Notes under the pieces: model-generated
Databases searched by the model: none
What the model was told of the DNA's origin: nothing
What the model saw: only the letters and a program-made list of their open reading frames with translations
Program-made: the position numbers and the translations under genes
Shown here: positions 44,328 to 53,479 of the stretch, piece by piece
Layout: each line of letters opens with the position of its first letter
Position numbering within the stretch: the first letter of the stretch is position 1
NCBI RefSeq assembly: GCF_030694085.1
Contig: NZ_JAUXZE010000050.1
Span: 21,846-85,845 of the forward strand
Direction: 5' to 3'
Length of the DNA stretch: 64,000 bases
Source: Tabrizicola sp.
GTDB lineage: Bacteria > Pseudomonadota > Alphaproteobacteria > Rhodobacterales > Rhodobacteraceae

Positions 44328-45094
44328 GCGTCGTTCCTTGCGATGGTAAGCTTGATGCCCGCCCGGTCCATCGCCGCGCGGTCTTCTGGTGCAGGGGCGG
44401 CATCGGTGATGATGGCATCGAATTCGGTGAGGTCGGCCAGGACATGCAGCGCGGAGCGGCCAAAGCGTTTGTGGTTGATCAAGAGGCAGGTCTGCGCCGC
44501 CGCGTTCATCATCGCGCGCTTTGTCCGCACCACCTCGTCATCCATGTGGAAGGCGCGGCAGCCCGCGACTGCGGGGGTGGAGATGAAGGCAAGGTCCGCC
44601 CGCAGCCGCGACAATGCGCCCTCGGTCACCACGCCGAAGAAAGCGTTGTATTTGGCACTGTAGATGCCGCCGAGCGCGATGAGCGTTATGCCGATTTCGT
44701 TGCGCAAAACATCCAGCACGGCGGCGTTGTTGGTGATCACAGTCAGCGGGCGCTTTTCGACCAGCGTCGAGGCGAGAAGAGCCGCCATTGAGCCGTCATT
44801 GACCATCACGGTCATGCCCGGTTCGACAAGGCCTGCCGCCGCGCGCGCCATCCGCGCTTTCGCTTCGGCATCCTGCATCGCGCGGATGCGGAAGTCGCTT
44901 TCAAACTGGGTGCCTGATTCCACCGTCGCGCCGCCGCGAATCTTCCGCAAGAGACCCGCCTGCTCCAGATCATCCAGGTCGCGGTGCACGGTCATCTTCG
45001 ACACCTGGAACCTTTCGGCCAAATCATCCAGGTCGACGGCGCGGGCCGTGACCAGAAGGTCCATGATCGCCTGCCTGCGTTCTTCGCGCTTCAC
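44324..45094 (-). CDS. eryR: DeoR-family regulator, EryR-like
   Basis: 256 residues from a GTG at 45094, chosen because GGAGGGA lies 4-5 bases upstream; an ATG at 45106 is inside that site. DeoR helix-turn-helix (VDLDDLAERFQVSKMTVHRDLDDLEQAGLL) and sugar-phosphate-sensing isomerase-like domain (MVNDGSMAALLASTL, FISTPAV, DDEVVRTKRAM). Divergent from transketolase; three TGTWACA boxes between them are likely its operators. Confidence 0.87.
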   Translation of the reverse strand: MKREERRQAIMDLLVTARAVDLDDLAERFQVSKMTVHRDLDDLEQAGLLRKIRGGATVESGTQFESDFRIRAMQDAEAKARMARAAAGLVEPGMTVMVNDGSMAALLASTLVEKRPLTVITNNAAVLDVLRNEIGITLIALGGIYSAKYNAFFGVVTEGALSRLRADLAFISTPAVAGCRAFHMDDEVVRTKRAMMNAAAQTCLLINHKRFGRSALHVLADLTEFDAIITDAAPAPEDRAAMDRAGIKLTIARNDA

Positions 45095-45118
45095 GATTCC
45101 CTCCATCCCTGTTGCGCT

Positions 45119-45212
45119 TGTAACATGGAACGTCACACTGGCAACGCATTTTTTGGGATTTTGTTACATTGAAATGTGATTTGGGTTGAGATGTAACAGA
45201 AACAACGTTACG
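45119..45212. promoter_or_regulatory. TGTWACA repeats between eryR and tkt
   Basis: TGTAACA at 45119-45125, TGTTACA at 45162-45168 and TGTAACA at 45192-45198, with a related CGTTACG at 45206-45212. The region serves both the leftward eryR operon and the rightward tkt gene. Repeated heptamers of this kind fit binding by a DeoR-family protein. Confidence 0.55.
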
Positions 45213-45240
45213 AACGGGTCAGCAGAGGAGGACCCCCGAC

Positions 45241-47262
45241 ATGACGCAGGCCGCCGGAAATACTGTCGACATCGCCGCCAAGGCAGCACTCGACCCGCAG
45301 AACTTCGCCCTTGCCAACTGCATCCGTGCACTGGCGATTGACGGGGTCGAGGCCGCGAAGTCCGGCCATCCCGGGGCGCCGATGGGCATGGCGGACGCGG
45401 TGACCGCGCTTTACCGCAACCAACTGAAGTTCGATGCGGCGAACCCCGACTGGCCCGATCGCGACCGGTTCGTGCTGTCGAACGGGCATGCCTCGATGAT
45501 GCTCTATGCGCTTTTGCACCTGACCGGTTATCAGGACATGACGCTGGAGCAGGTGAAGAACTTCCGTCAGTGGGGCGCGATAACGGCGGGGCATCCGGAA
45601 TACGGCCATGCCAAGGGGATCGAGACGACGACGGGCCCGCTGGGGCAGGGACTGGCGACGGCGGTCGGCATGGCGCTGGCGGAACGGCGGCTGGCGGCCG
45701 AGTTCGGGTCGGACCTGGTCGATCACTACACCTATGTCTTCCTGGGCGATGGTTGCCTGCAGGAAGGCATCGGGCAGGAGGCAATCTCGCTGGCGGGGCA
45801 TCTGGGTCTGTCGAAGCTCGTCGTTCTCTACGACGACAATGCGATCACCATCGACGGGCCGACCTCAGTCAGCTTCTCGGAGGATATTGTGGCGCGGTTC
45901 CGGGCCTGCGGCTGGCATGTGCAGTCCTGCGACGGGCATGACGGCGCGGCGCTCACGGCGGCGATTGCGGCGGCGAAGGCTGAAACCGCGAAGCCTTCGC
46001 TGATCGCGATGAAGACGGTGATCGGGTTCGGCTCGCCCAACAAGGCGGGGACCTATGCGGTGCATGGGGCGCCGCTGGGGGCCGAGGAGGCGGCGGCGAC
46101 CAAGGCGGCGCTGGGCTGGACCTCGGGGCCGTTCGAGATCCCGGCGGAGCTGATGGCCGAATGGCGTCGGATCGGTGCGCGCGGGTCCGATGCGCGCAAG
46201 GCCTGGGAGGCGCGGCTTGCCGCACGCCCTGACCGGGAGGAGTTCCTGCGCCGCTTGTCGGGCGACCTGCCGGACGGCTATGAGGCCGCGCTGGCCGAGG
46301 CAAGCAATGCGCTTTTCACCGCGCCGAAGAAGGCCGCGACGCGGAAGGCCAGCCAGATGGCGCTGGAGGCGCTGACGGCGGCGGTCCCCGAAATGATCGG
46401 TGGCTCGGCGGACCTGACGGGGTCGAACCTGACGCGGGTCAAGGCGGTGGACAGCCAGTACACACGTGAAGCCCCTGGCCGGTATATCGGCTATGGCGTG
46501 CGGGAATTCGGCATGGCGGCGGCGATGAACGGCCTTTGCCTGCATGGCGGGTTCATTCCCTATGGCGGGACGTTCCTGGTGTTCAGCGACTATTGCCGCA
46601 ACGCGATCCGTCTCTCGGCGCTGATGGGGGTGGGGACGGTCTATGTGATGACGCATGACTCGATCGGGTTGGGAGAGGATGGACCGACCCACCAGCCGGT
46701 CGAGCATCTGGCGTCCTTGCGCGCGATCCCCGGCCTGACGGTCCTGCGACCGGCGGATACGGTCGAGACGCTGGAGGCCTGGGACATCGCGATCCGCAAC
46801 CGCAAACGCCCGATGCTGATGGCACTCTCCCGCCAGGACGTGCCGCAGCTGAGGCTGGAGGCTGGGGCGGAAAACCTGACAGCAAAAGGTGCCTACGTGA
46901 TCCGCCAGTACAAGCATGAGCGGGATGTGACGTTGATCGCCACCGGGACCGAAGTGGCGCTGGCGGTCGAGGCGGCCGAGGCGCTGAATGCCGAAGGTTA
47001 CGGCGTGGCCGTCGTGTCGATGCCCGCCTGGGACCTGTTCGATGCGCAGCCGCAAGCTTACCGCGACGAGGTGCTGGGCACCGCGCCCCGGATCGCCATC
47101 GAGGCGGCGGGCAAGTTCGGCTGGACGCGCTATGTGGCCTCCGAGGCCGACGTGATCGGGATGCCGGGCTTCGGCGCCTCGGCCCCGGCCGAGCGGCTGT
47201 ATCAGGAGTTCGGGATCACCAAGGCGGCGATCGTCGCCCGGGCGAAGGCGCTGGTGGGCTGA
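45241..47262 (+). CDS. tkt: Transketolase
   Basis: 673 residues; GAGGAGG site before the ATG. TPP-binding domain motifs GHPGAPMGMAD, GPLGQGLATAVGMA and GDGCLQEGIGQEAISLAGH; pyrimidine domain with GVREFGMAAAMNGL and YGGTFLVFSDY. D-erythrose 4-phosphate, the end product of the ery isomerase steps, is a transketolase substrate, so this copy would connect the pathway to fructose 6-phosphate and xylulose 5-phosphate. Divergent from the eryR operon. Confidence 0.95.
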   Translation: MTQAAGNTVDIAAKAALDPQNFALANCIRALAIDGVEAAKSGHPGAPMGMADAVTALYRNQLKFDAANPDWPDRDRFVLSNGHASMMLYALLHLTGYQDMTLEQVKNFRQWGAITAGHPEYGHAKGIETTTGPLGQGLATAVGMALAERRLAAEFGSDLVDHYTYVFLGDGCLQEGIGQEAISLAGHLGLSKLVVLYDDNAITIDGPTSVSFSEDIVARFRACGWHVQSCDGHDGAALTAAIAAAKAETAKPSLIAMKTVIGFGSPNKAGTYAVHGAPLGAEEAAATKAALGWTSGPFEIPAELMAEWRRIGARGSDARKAWEARLAARPDREEFLRRLSGDLPDGYEAALAEASNALFTAPKKAATRKASQMALEALTAAVPEMIGGSADLTGSNLTRVKAVDSQYTREAPGRYIGYGVREFGMAAAMNGLCLHGGFIPYGGTFLVFSDYCRNAIRLSALMGVGTVYVMTHDSIGLGEDGPTHQPVEHLASLRAIPGLTVLRPADTVETLEAWDIAIRNRKRPMLMALSRQDVPQLRLEAGAENLTAKGAYVIRQYKHERDVTLIATGTEVALAVEAAEALNAEGYGVAVVSMPAWDLFDAQPQAYRDEVLGTAPRIAIEAAGKFGWTRYVASEADVIGMPGFGASAPAERLYQEFGITKAAIVARAKALVG

Positions 47263-47274
47263 CGGGTCGGCCTC

Positions 47275-48225
47275 TCAACCCAGCAGCGCGCGGGCGGTGG
47301 GTTCGTCGGTGATCAGGCCGGTCAGCCGCCCGCTTTCCAGCACGGCGCGGATGGCGGGGGCCTTGGCGACCGCACCCGCGATGGCGACGATCCGGGTCTT
47401 CGACGGGCCGTCGAGGTCAACCGCCAGCAGACGCGCGGTCAGCGTCGTCTCCAGCACCCGACCGCGGGCGTCGAAGAAGTTGCCCAGCATCTCGCCGACG
47501 CCGCCCGCCGCGTTGATCTCGGCGATCTCGGCGGGCTCGATCATGCCCGAGGCGACCAACTGCGCGCTTTCATCCGCCGTGCCGATGCCGACGACCTTCA
47601 GGGGCGCGGCGCGGGACATGTCGAAAATCTCCTGCACGCCGGGCTGGGCAAGAAGGACGGCCCGGTCTTCGGCCGAATTGGCAAAGAAGGGGACAGGCAG
47701 TACAAAGGCCCGCGCGCCGGTCTTGGCGGCCAGGTTGTGCATCACGTCATGCGGGTTGGCCGCGTAGTTCCGCGTCAGCCCGCCCAGAAGCGAGACAAAA
47801 CGGACCCCGCCCGCCCCGAAGCGCGGCATGGCGGCAACAGCGGCGGCAAGCGTCCGGCCATGGCCAAGGCCGATCACCCCATGCCCGCCCTGTTCGATCT
47901 CGCGCCGCAGGAAGGCGGCCCCCGCCACCCCAAGCGCGCGTAGCGGCAGGCCCTCCTCGCCCAAGTCGGGCGCCACTTGCGCCTGCTCCAATCCGTAGCG
48001 GCGGCAGAGCGCGTCCTCAAGTTCTACGCAGTCGGCCATGGGACCGTCGACGGTGACCTTGACCATGCCGGCATCAACGGCCCGCGCGATCAGCCGGTGC
48101 GCCTTGACCGAGGGCACACCCAACCGCTTGGCCACCGCCGCCTGCGTGAGGCCACCCACGTAATGCAGCCAGGCCGCGCGGACGGCGAGGCTGATTTCCG
48201 GGTCTGTCTCGACGGGGTTTGGCAT
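47275..48225 (-). CDS. eryD: SorC-family regulator EryD
   Basis: 316 residues. N-terminal helix-turn-helix (GLTQAAVAKRLGVPSVKAHRLIARAV, about 25-50) and a C-terminal sugar-binding domain of the SorC type (GHGRTLAAAVAAMP, FVSLLGGLTRNY, GIGTADESAQL). Last gene of the leftward eryABCD operon, 6 bp after eryC, exactly the Brucella/Rhizobium order, where EryD is the erythritol-responsive repressor. Confidence 0.9.
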   Translation of the reverse strand: MPNPVETDPEISLAVRAAWLHYVGGLTQAAVAKRLGVPSVKAHRLIARAVDAGMVKVTVDGPMADCVELEDALCRRYGLEQAQVAPDLGEEGLPLRALGVAGAAFLRREIEQGGHGVIGLGHGRTLAAAVAAMPRFGAGGVRFVSLLGGLTRNYAANPHDVMHNLAAKTGARAFVLPVPFFANSAEDRAVLLAQPGVQEIFDMSRAAPLKVVGIGTADESAQLVASGMIEPAEIAEINAAGGVGEMLGNFFDARGRVLETTLTARLLAVDLDGPSKTRIVAIAGAVAKAPAIRAVLESGRLTGLITDEPTARALLG

Positions 48226-48231
48226 GTCCGC

Positions 48232-49164
48232 TCAGATGTTCAGGTCCTGCACACCGCTGTCGATGTGCGGCGCCCAGAAAGCCACGCTTTCCGCAATCTG
48301 AGCAATGACCTGACGGTCGTTCGGCTCGCGTTCCTTGAAGGAAAGTTCCAGGCAGATCTCATTGTCCTTGGCACCGCCTTCGGCGAAGGCTTTCAGAAGG
48401 GGTGCGGGCTGGATACTGCCCTTGGCGTTGAAGGCTGCGGTAAAGGGCCGGTGGCCGGACTTGTCCATCATCGACTGCTTGATGTGGATGATCGGGCTGA
48501 CCTTGGGGACCGCCCGCGCCCAGGCATAGGGATCGGTGTCTTCGGGGTTGGGGCTGGAGACGTCGCCGTGGTCGATGTCGGCCATCATCCACATGGGCAC
48601 CGCCATGTTGGCGGCCGTCAGCCGGTCCTGCAACGCCATGCAGGTGGCGATAGTCTCGCCAAACTCGCGGGCGACGCTCATCGGCTCCCAGAAGACATAG
48701 GAAAGGCCAGCGATCTTGGCGTGTTCGGCGACCTCGGCCCAGCAGTCGATGGCGATCTGCGTCAGCTCCTCGCGGCGGACAGGGTCGTCGAAATCCTGGT
48801 AGGTAAAGATGGCGAACTGCGTGCCGACCGATGTCCCACCCAGATCGGCGGTGATGTCGGCAAAGGTCTTGAACCAGTCCACATAATAGCGCCGCACGTC
48901 GGCATCGGGGTGGCCAAAGTGGTTCAGGCGGCCATAGGGCCCGGTCATGCCGCTGGTCACCCGCACCCCCATCCGGCGCAGGGCCGCCGCCATCTGCCGG
49001 GTCAGCCGCCGGATGACCGGCGCGGGCCAGCTGGGGTTCAAGAACTCATGCGTCAGTTGCAGGTCGCGGATCTTCAGGTCGCGCGCGACCGTGTCGATCA
49101 GGTCATCCGGGTCGGCGAAGCGGTTGACCAGCGGGTTGGTGTTCAGCGAAAGCGTCAGACCCAT
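48232..49164 (-). CDS. eryC: Tetrulose-4-phosphate racemase EryC
   Basis: 310 residues from the ATG at 49164, 2 bp after the eryB stop. Xylose-isomerase-like TIM barrel with metal-binding acidic and His residues in the expected order (VFWEPMSVAREFG, MMADIDHGD, IIHIKQSM, ICLELSFKERE). Brucella EryC was first called a dehydrogenase and later shown to interconvert L- and D-3-tetrulose 4-phosphate; this copy has the same fold and operon position. Confidence 0.9.
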   Translation of the reverse strand: MGLTLSLNTNPLVNRFADPDDLIDTVARDLKIRDLQLTHEFLNPSWPAPVIRRLTRQMAAALRRMGVRVTSGMTGPYGRLNHFGHPDADVRRYYVDWFKTFADITADLGGTSVGTQFAIFTYQDFDDPVRREELTQIAIDCWAEVAEHAKIAGLSYVFWEPMSVAREFGETIATCMALQDRLTAANMAVPMWMMADIDHGDVSSPNPEDTDPYAWARAVPKVSPIIHIKQSMMDKSGHRPFTAAFNAKGSIQPAPLLKAFAEGGAKDNEICLELSFKEREPNDRQVIAQIAESVAFWAPHIDSGVQDLNI

Positions 49165-49165
49165 C

Positions 49166-50692
49166 TCAGGCGGCCCCCCGCTGCGCTTTCTCGGCAAGGT
49201 CGGTGGCGAACCAGTCGGCAAAGGCCTGCCGCTCCGCCTCGGTCAGGTGCAGCCGATGCTTGGTCCGCCGCCAAAGCACGTCCTCGGCGGTCTGCGCCCA
49301 TTCCTTCGCGACCAGATACCGCGCCTCGGCCTCATAAAGATTGCCGCCAAAGTGCCGCCCCAGCCCGGCCAGCGAACTCGCAGCCCCCACGACATCCTTC
49401 GTCCGAGCGCCATAAAGCCGCCCATAGTGCTGCACCAACTTGCGCGGCATCCAAGGATAGGCATCGCGCAAGCCGTTGGCGAAGGTCTCGTAATCCGCAC
49501 TCGGGATCTCTCCGCCCGGCAGCGGGGCGCTGTGGGTCCAGTCAGCCCCCATCTGCGGGAAGATGTGGCGCAGCCGGTGCAGGCCGCGTTCCGCCAACTC
49601 GCGGTAGGTGGTGATCTTGCCGCCGAAGACGTTCAAGAGGGGCGCGCCCCCGGTTTCGTCCAGGTCAAACACATAGTCCCGCGTGACGGCCGAAGGGTTG
49701 CCCTTGCCGTCGTCGAACAGCGGCCGCACGCCCGAAAAGCTGTGCAAGACATCCGACCGGCGCAGCTTTTCCTTGAAGTAGCGGTTCACGGCTTTCAGCA
49801 GGTAGTCGATCTCGGTCTCGTCTGCCGTCACTTCCTCGGCCCGGCCCTCATAACCGATGTCGGTAGTGCCGATCAGCGCCTTGTCGCCTTCATAGGGGTT
49901 GATGAAGATCACCCGCTTGTCGGTGTTCTGCACCAGATAGGCGTTCGCCCCCGACCACCATTTCGGCACGATGATGTGGCTGCCCTTCACGAGCCGCACG
50001 TTGCGAGTGGAGTTTGACCCGGCCACGTTGTTGATCACCTGGCTGACCCAGGGGCCGGCGCAGTTGACGATGCAGCGGGCGCGGTAGGTCTGTGTCTCGC
50101 CGGTGATCGCGTTCTTCGTGACTACCGTCCAGCCACCATTCTCGCGCCGGGCAGAAACCGCCGGGCTGCGGGTCAGGACCAGCGCGCCCTTCTCGGCCGC
50201 GCCCACGGCGTTCAGCACCACCAGCCGCGCATCATCGACCCAGCAGTCGGAATATTCAAACCCGCGCTTAAACTGGTCCAGGATCGGCGCGCCCTCGGGA
50301 TCGCGCCGCAGGTTCAGCGTGCGGGTGCCGGGCAGCTTTTTCCGGCCCCCAAGATGGTCGTAAAGGAACAGACCCAGCCGGACCAGCCATGCGGGGCGGT
50401 CCTGCGGGCTGTGCGGCAGGACAAAGCGCATGGGCCAGATGATATGGGGGGCGGCGTTCAGCAGCACCTCACGCTCGATCAGGGCCTCGCGGACCAGGCG
50501 GAACTCGTAGTACTCCAGATAGCGCAGCCCCCCATGCACCAGCTTGCCCGAGCGGGACGAGGTGCCCTCGGCCAGATCGTCCTTTTCGCAGAGCACGACC
50601 TTGAGGCCGCGGCCCGCCGCATCCCGCGCGACGCCCGCGCCGTTGATGCCGCCGCCGATCACGAAAAGATCGACCATGTCATTGTCAGTCAT
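49166..50692 (-). CDS. eryB: L-erythritol-4-phosphate dehydrogenase EryB
   Basis: 508 residues from the ATG at 50692, whose A is shared with the eryA stop (TGATG); longer upstream frame is antisense to eryA-coding sense and unsupported. GlpD-like FAD-dependent enzyme: GGGINGAGVARDAAGRGL dinucleotide site, SSRSGKLVHGGLRYLE, VNCAGPW, FGGKITTYRELAE. It oxidises the EryA product to L-3-tetrulose 4-phosphate at the membrane. Confidence 0.92.
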   Translation of the reverse strand: MTDNDMVDLFVIGGGINGAGVARDAAGRGLKVVLCEKDDLAEGTSSRSGKLVHGGLRYLEYYEFRLVREALIEREVLLNAAPHIIWPMRFVLPHSPQDRPAWLVRLGLFLYDHLGGRKKLPGTRTLNLRRDPEGAPILDQFKRGFEYSDCWVDDARLVVLNAVGAAEKGALVLTRSPAVSARRENGGWTVVTKNAITGETQTYRARCIVNCAGPWVSQVINNVAGSNSTRNVRLVKGSHIIVPKWWSGANAYLVQNTDKRVIFINPYEGDKALIGTTDIGYEGRAEEVTADETEIDYLLKAVNRYFKEKLRRSDVLHSFSGVRPLFDDGKGNPSAVTRDYVFDLDETGGAPLLNVFGGKITTYRELAERGLHRLRHIFPQMGADWTHSAPLPGGEIPSADYETFANGLRDAYPWMPRKLVQHYGRLYGARTKDVVGAASSLAGLGRHFGGNLYEAEARYLVAKEWAQTAEDVLWRRTKHRLHLTEAERQAFADWFATDLAEKAQRGAA

Positions 50693-52269
50693 CACTTGTC
50701 TCCAGAATGCGCGGCAGCCTCGCGGGCTCGGGCCAAAGCCTCCCAGACCGGGGGGCTGGCGCGGCGTGCGGCAAGGAAAGCGGGGAAAAGCCGGTCGTAG
50801 GTGGCGACCAGCGTCGGATCGGGGGATTCGGGGGCGCTCAGAAGCGGCGTCACCCATTCGGCAATGCAGGCGTTCATGTTCGGATAGGCACCGATCGCGA
50901 CAGCAGCCATCATCGCGGCCCCCGCGGCCCCGGCCTCTTCCCGTGCAGACGTGCGCACCCGCGCATTGATCGCCGAACCGAGAATGCCCCGCAGTCCCTT
51001 CGAGCGCGCGGCTCCACCGGTCAGGCGCAGCTCGCCCGGCAAGGACCCCATCGCCGCGTAGCAGTCCCGCATCGCCATCCCAAGACCTTCGCTTACCGCG
51101 CGGACAAGGTCGGGATAGCGCGTGGCCATCGATAGGCCGAAGAATCCGGCGCGGGCCTCGGCGTTGACAAAGGGGCCGCGCTCGCCCGCCTCGGAAATAT
51201 AAGGGAGGAAGCCAGTCAGGCCAGGCTGGGTGGCAGAGAGCCACTGATCAACACGGGCGACGAGGTCGCGGTGGCTGGCCTCGTGCCCGAAGTCGCGCAG
51301 GGCATCGGCGGCCAAGGACAGGACCCAGTCGACATTCAGCGTCGCGGCCATGTTGGTCTGGACCTGGGTCACGATGCCCGGCACCGGCAGGCAGATGACA
51401 TAGCCCGTACCTTCGGCATTCAGATGCACGTTCTGGAACGGCACCGCCCGCATGTGAACGCCAGTAGAGCCAACCGTCGAACAGGCCACATCGCCCGCCC
51501 CGCCATGCACGCCCGCGCCAAGCGCCGTCATCACCATGTCCACAAACCCCAAGCTGACCGGCGTTCCCGCGCGCAGGCCGGTAGCTGTGGCGGCTTCGGC
51601 GGTCAGGGGATGGGTGGCTTCGGTCCCGTCGACAATCTCGGGCAGAAGGGCGCGCCGATGCGACAGGCCAAGCGCGTCGATGACCGTGTCGTCATACTGG
51701 CGGTTGCGGAAGTTGCCGAAGGTAAAGCTTGCCTCGGACGGGTCGGTCGCGCGGATGCCGGTGAGGTTGAGGTAGAGCCAGTCCTTGCAATGCAGCGCGA
51801 CTTCTGCCCGGTCCAGAAGTTCGGGGTGATGGCGGTCCATATGCGCCATCTGACTGCCCTGCTGGCAAGTGTTGAGGCCGGTGCCAGTGGCCTCGAACCG
51901 CGCGCGGTTCAGCGGGCGTGCGGCAAGCCGTGACACCGTGGGCGCCGCGCGGGCATCAAGCCAGAGCCAGGCATCGCCAACCGGCGCGTTGTCGTGGCCG
52001 ACCAGCCAAGTGCCGTCGCCCTGTGCGGTGACGGACAGGGCAGCTGTGCGGGTGGCCAGGCGCGGCACGTGGTCGCGCAGGCCGCGGATTGCAGCGGCGC
52101 AGTCATCCCAAGTCTGGATCAACGGCTGGGTGACCCCGCCGTCGCCCCGCGTCTGGTAGCGGTTCGGGGTCGCCGAAACAGCAAGCTGCCGACCTGCCAG
52201 ATCAAAGGCCACGGCCTTGATGACCGAGGTTCCGGCGTCGATCCCGATGATCACGTCTGGGTTTGACAT
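50692..52269 (-). CDS. eryA: Erythritol kinase EryA (FGGY family)
   Basis: 525 residues with the two-domain FGGY kinase fold: GIDAGTSVIKAVAFD phosphate-1 motif, CKDWLYLNLTG, STVGSTG in the second domain, and LTGGAARSKGLRGILG (FGGY signature region). Starts after GGAGCG. First gene of eryABCD, divergent from the transporter operon across a 550-bp regulatory region. Confidence 0.92.
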   Translation of the reverse strand: MSNPDVIIGIDAGTSVIKAVAFDLAGRQLAVSATPNRYQTRGDGGVTQPLIQTWDDCAAAIRGLRDHVPRLATRTAALSVTAQGDGTWLVGHDNAPVGDAWLWLDARAAPTVSRLAARPLNRARFEATGTGLNTCQQGSQMAHMDRHHPELLDRAEVALHCKDWLYLNLTGIRATDPSEASFTFGNFRNRQYDDTVIDALGLSHRRALLPEIVDGTEATHPLTAEAATATGLRAGTPVSLGFVDMVMTALGAGVHGGAGDVACSTVGSTGVHMRAVPFQNVHLNAEGTGYVICLPVPGIVTQVQTNMAATLNVDWVLSLAADALRDFGHEASHRDLVARVDQWLSATQPGLTGFLPYISEAGERGPFVNAEARAGFFGLSMATRYPDLVRAVSEGLGMAMRDCYAAMGSLPGELRLTGGAARSKGLRGILGSAINARVRTSAREEAGAAGAAMMAAVAIGAYPNMNACIAEWVTPLLSAPESPDPTLVATYDRLFPAFLAARRASPPVWEALARAREAAAHSGDK

Positions 52270-52822
52270 GCACGCTCCTCCACGCCGCGCGCCTTGCGGC
52301 AGCGCTTTCGATTTATACCACTAATATCCCATGAGTGTAGTATTATTTTGCAGACGGCGTAAAAAATTTCCGGTAAGATCGCAGGATACTGAGAAACTCG
52401 CCCTTGGCAGACTGATCGGGAAGTTTGCCGGGCCAAAGCTGGTTGCAGCCTTGGATTGCCGGCTGCGGGTTGCGCTATGCCTTGGAAAGGCTGGATTTTC
52501 TGCATTGCGGCGCAAGGTCGTGCCGCGCGTGCGACAAGTTCGATGGCGATTCGCCCGCACCGTCGGCGATCATTCAGGCGCCCTTCAGAGGCTGATGAAC
52601 GGCCAAGGGAAACCTCGGGCATATCAAGCGTGAAGAAGAGGCTTGACGTGATAACTAAGTTAGATTTATCACATTGTAATGCTCAGGCATCCGGCAGGCG
52701 ACTCGAGGAGGAGACGCTGAACCGGTTCTAAGGGGGGAGGACAGCATGACAGCAGGTGACCGTTCGCAAGTCCCGACCGTCGCCGCGGCCATCCTGGCCC
52801 GCGTTCGGAAGGAGTGACCACG
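52270..52822. other. Divergent promoter region eryA / transporter operon
   Basis: About 550 bp with no supported gene. It contains an imperfect dyad near the eryA side (ATACCACT at 52315-52322 and AGTGTAGTAT at 52334-52343) and the operator-like dyad at 52648-52672. A 100-codon rightward frame at 52331 has no motif. Confidence 0.5.
52643..52672 (+). promoter_or_regulatory. Transporter promoter with GTGATAA-N11-TTATCAC dyad
   Basis: TTGACG at 52643-52648 is a fair -35 box, and TTATCA about 17 bp later a possible -10. The arms GTGATAA (52648-52654) and TTATCAC (52666-52672) form an exact inverted repeat around an 11-bp spacer covering the whole promoter. A SorC-type repressor such as EryD is the likely ligand (inference). 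Confidence 0.55.
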
Positions 52823-53479
52823 ATGACCGAAGCCGCCGCCCTCGCTCCGAAAGCCCCTACATCCTCGCGCAAGGGCCTTTACCTTGCAGCTGCCGCCGTC
52901 ATCGCCGTTGTCGCTGCGATTGCTGCCGATACAACAGTGGTGCATGTGGGCTCCGAGGCGGATGTCCGCCAGCAGGTCTTTTCGCCCGACGCGTTCGGCG
53001 ACACGGAATTTCCGCGCATCCAGACCTATATCACCGATAAGGCCGTTGATGGCGTGACCATCGCCCCCGAGGTGTTGGCCGACAAGGTTGCGGCGGGCAA
53101 GAAATACGGCACCGTATCGTCGACCGGGTCCATCGTTATGGTCCGGCTGTCGGGGGTTCTGGGCGAGGGCAAGGCAGGGAACTACGACCTGGCTGTCGAT
53201 GGGATGCCGCCCGACATCAAGGTTCGCGTGCAGACCGGCCCGGCAATCAACGGCACCGACCTGCGCGATGCGCCGGGGGACATCGAATTCGGTTCGTTCA
53301 AGAACCAGATTGAATACCAGGACGCCGGATCGGGCATCAACCGGTCGATGAAGAAGGCCGTGCTTGACGGCATCGACACCGCGGCCCTGACCGGGAAGAC
53401 CGTTGAAGTAGTTGGTGCCTTCCGTCTGGGCAATCCGAAGAATTGGCTGATTACCCCGGTTTCGGTGGTGGTGAAATGA
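52823..53479 (+). CDS. DUF2291 family periplasmic/lipoprotein-like protein
   Basis: 218 residues from the ATG at 52823, with AAGGAG 8 bases upstream. One N-terminal membrane segment (GLYLAAAAVIAVVAAIAA) then a soluble domain with VFSPDAFGDTEFPRIQTYI and QTGPAINGTDLRDAPGDIEF, typical of DUF2291, which is found next to sugar ABC importers of the ribose type. Function unknown. Its stop overlaps the eryE start (ATGA). Confidence 0.8.
   Translation: MTEAAALAPKAPTSSRKGLYLAAAAVIAVVAAIAADTTVVHVGSEADVRQQVFSPDAFGDTEFPRIQTYITDKAVDGVTIAPEVLADKVAAGKKYGTVSSTGSIVMVRLSGVLGEGKAGNYDLAVDGMPPDIKVRVQTGPAINGTDLRDAPGDIEFGSFKNQIEYQDAGSGINRSMKKAVLDGIDTAALTGKTVEVVGAFRLGNPKNWLITPVSVVVK

Noticed and set aside
45865..47055. 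396-codon minus-strand frame opposite transketolase
   Set aside because: Antisense shadow; the transketolase reading is unambiguous.
47977..49614. 545-codon plus-strand frame opposite eryD and eryC
   Set aside because: The minus strand carries the conserved eryB-eryC-eryD order with proper starts.
50692..51244. N-terminal extension of EryB
   Set aside because: It overlaps eryA on the same strand; the TGATG junction at 50692 gives the usual family start just before the FAD motif.
52331..52633. 100-codon plus-strand frame between eryA and the importer operon
   Set aside because: Basic, low-information sequence in a regulatory region, with no motif.
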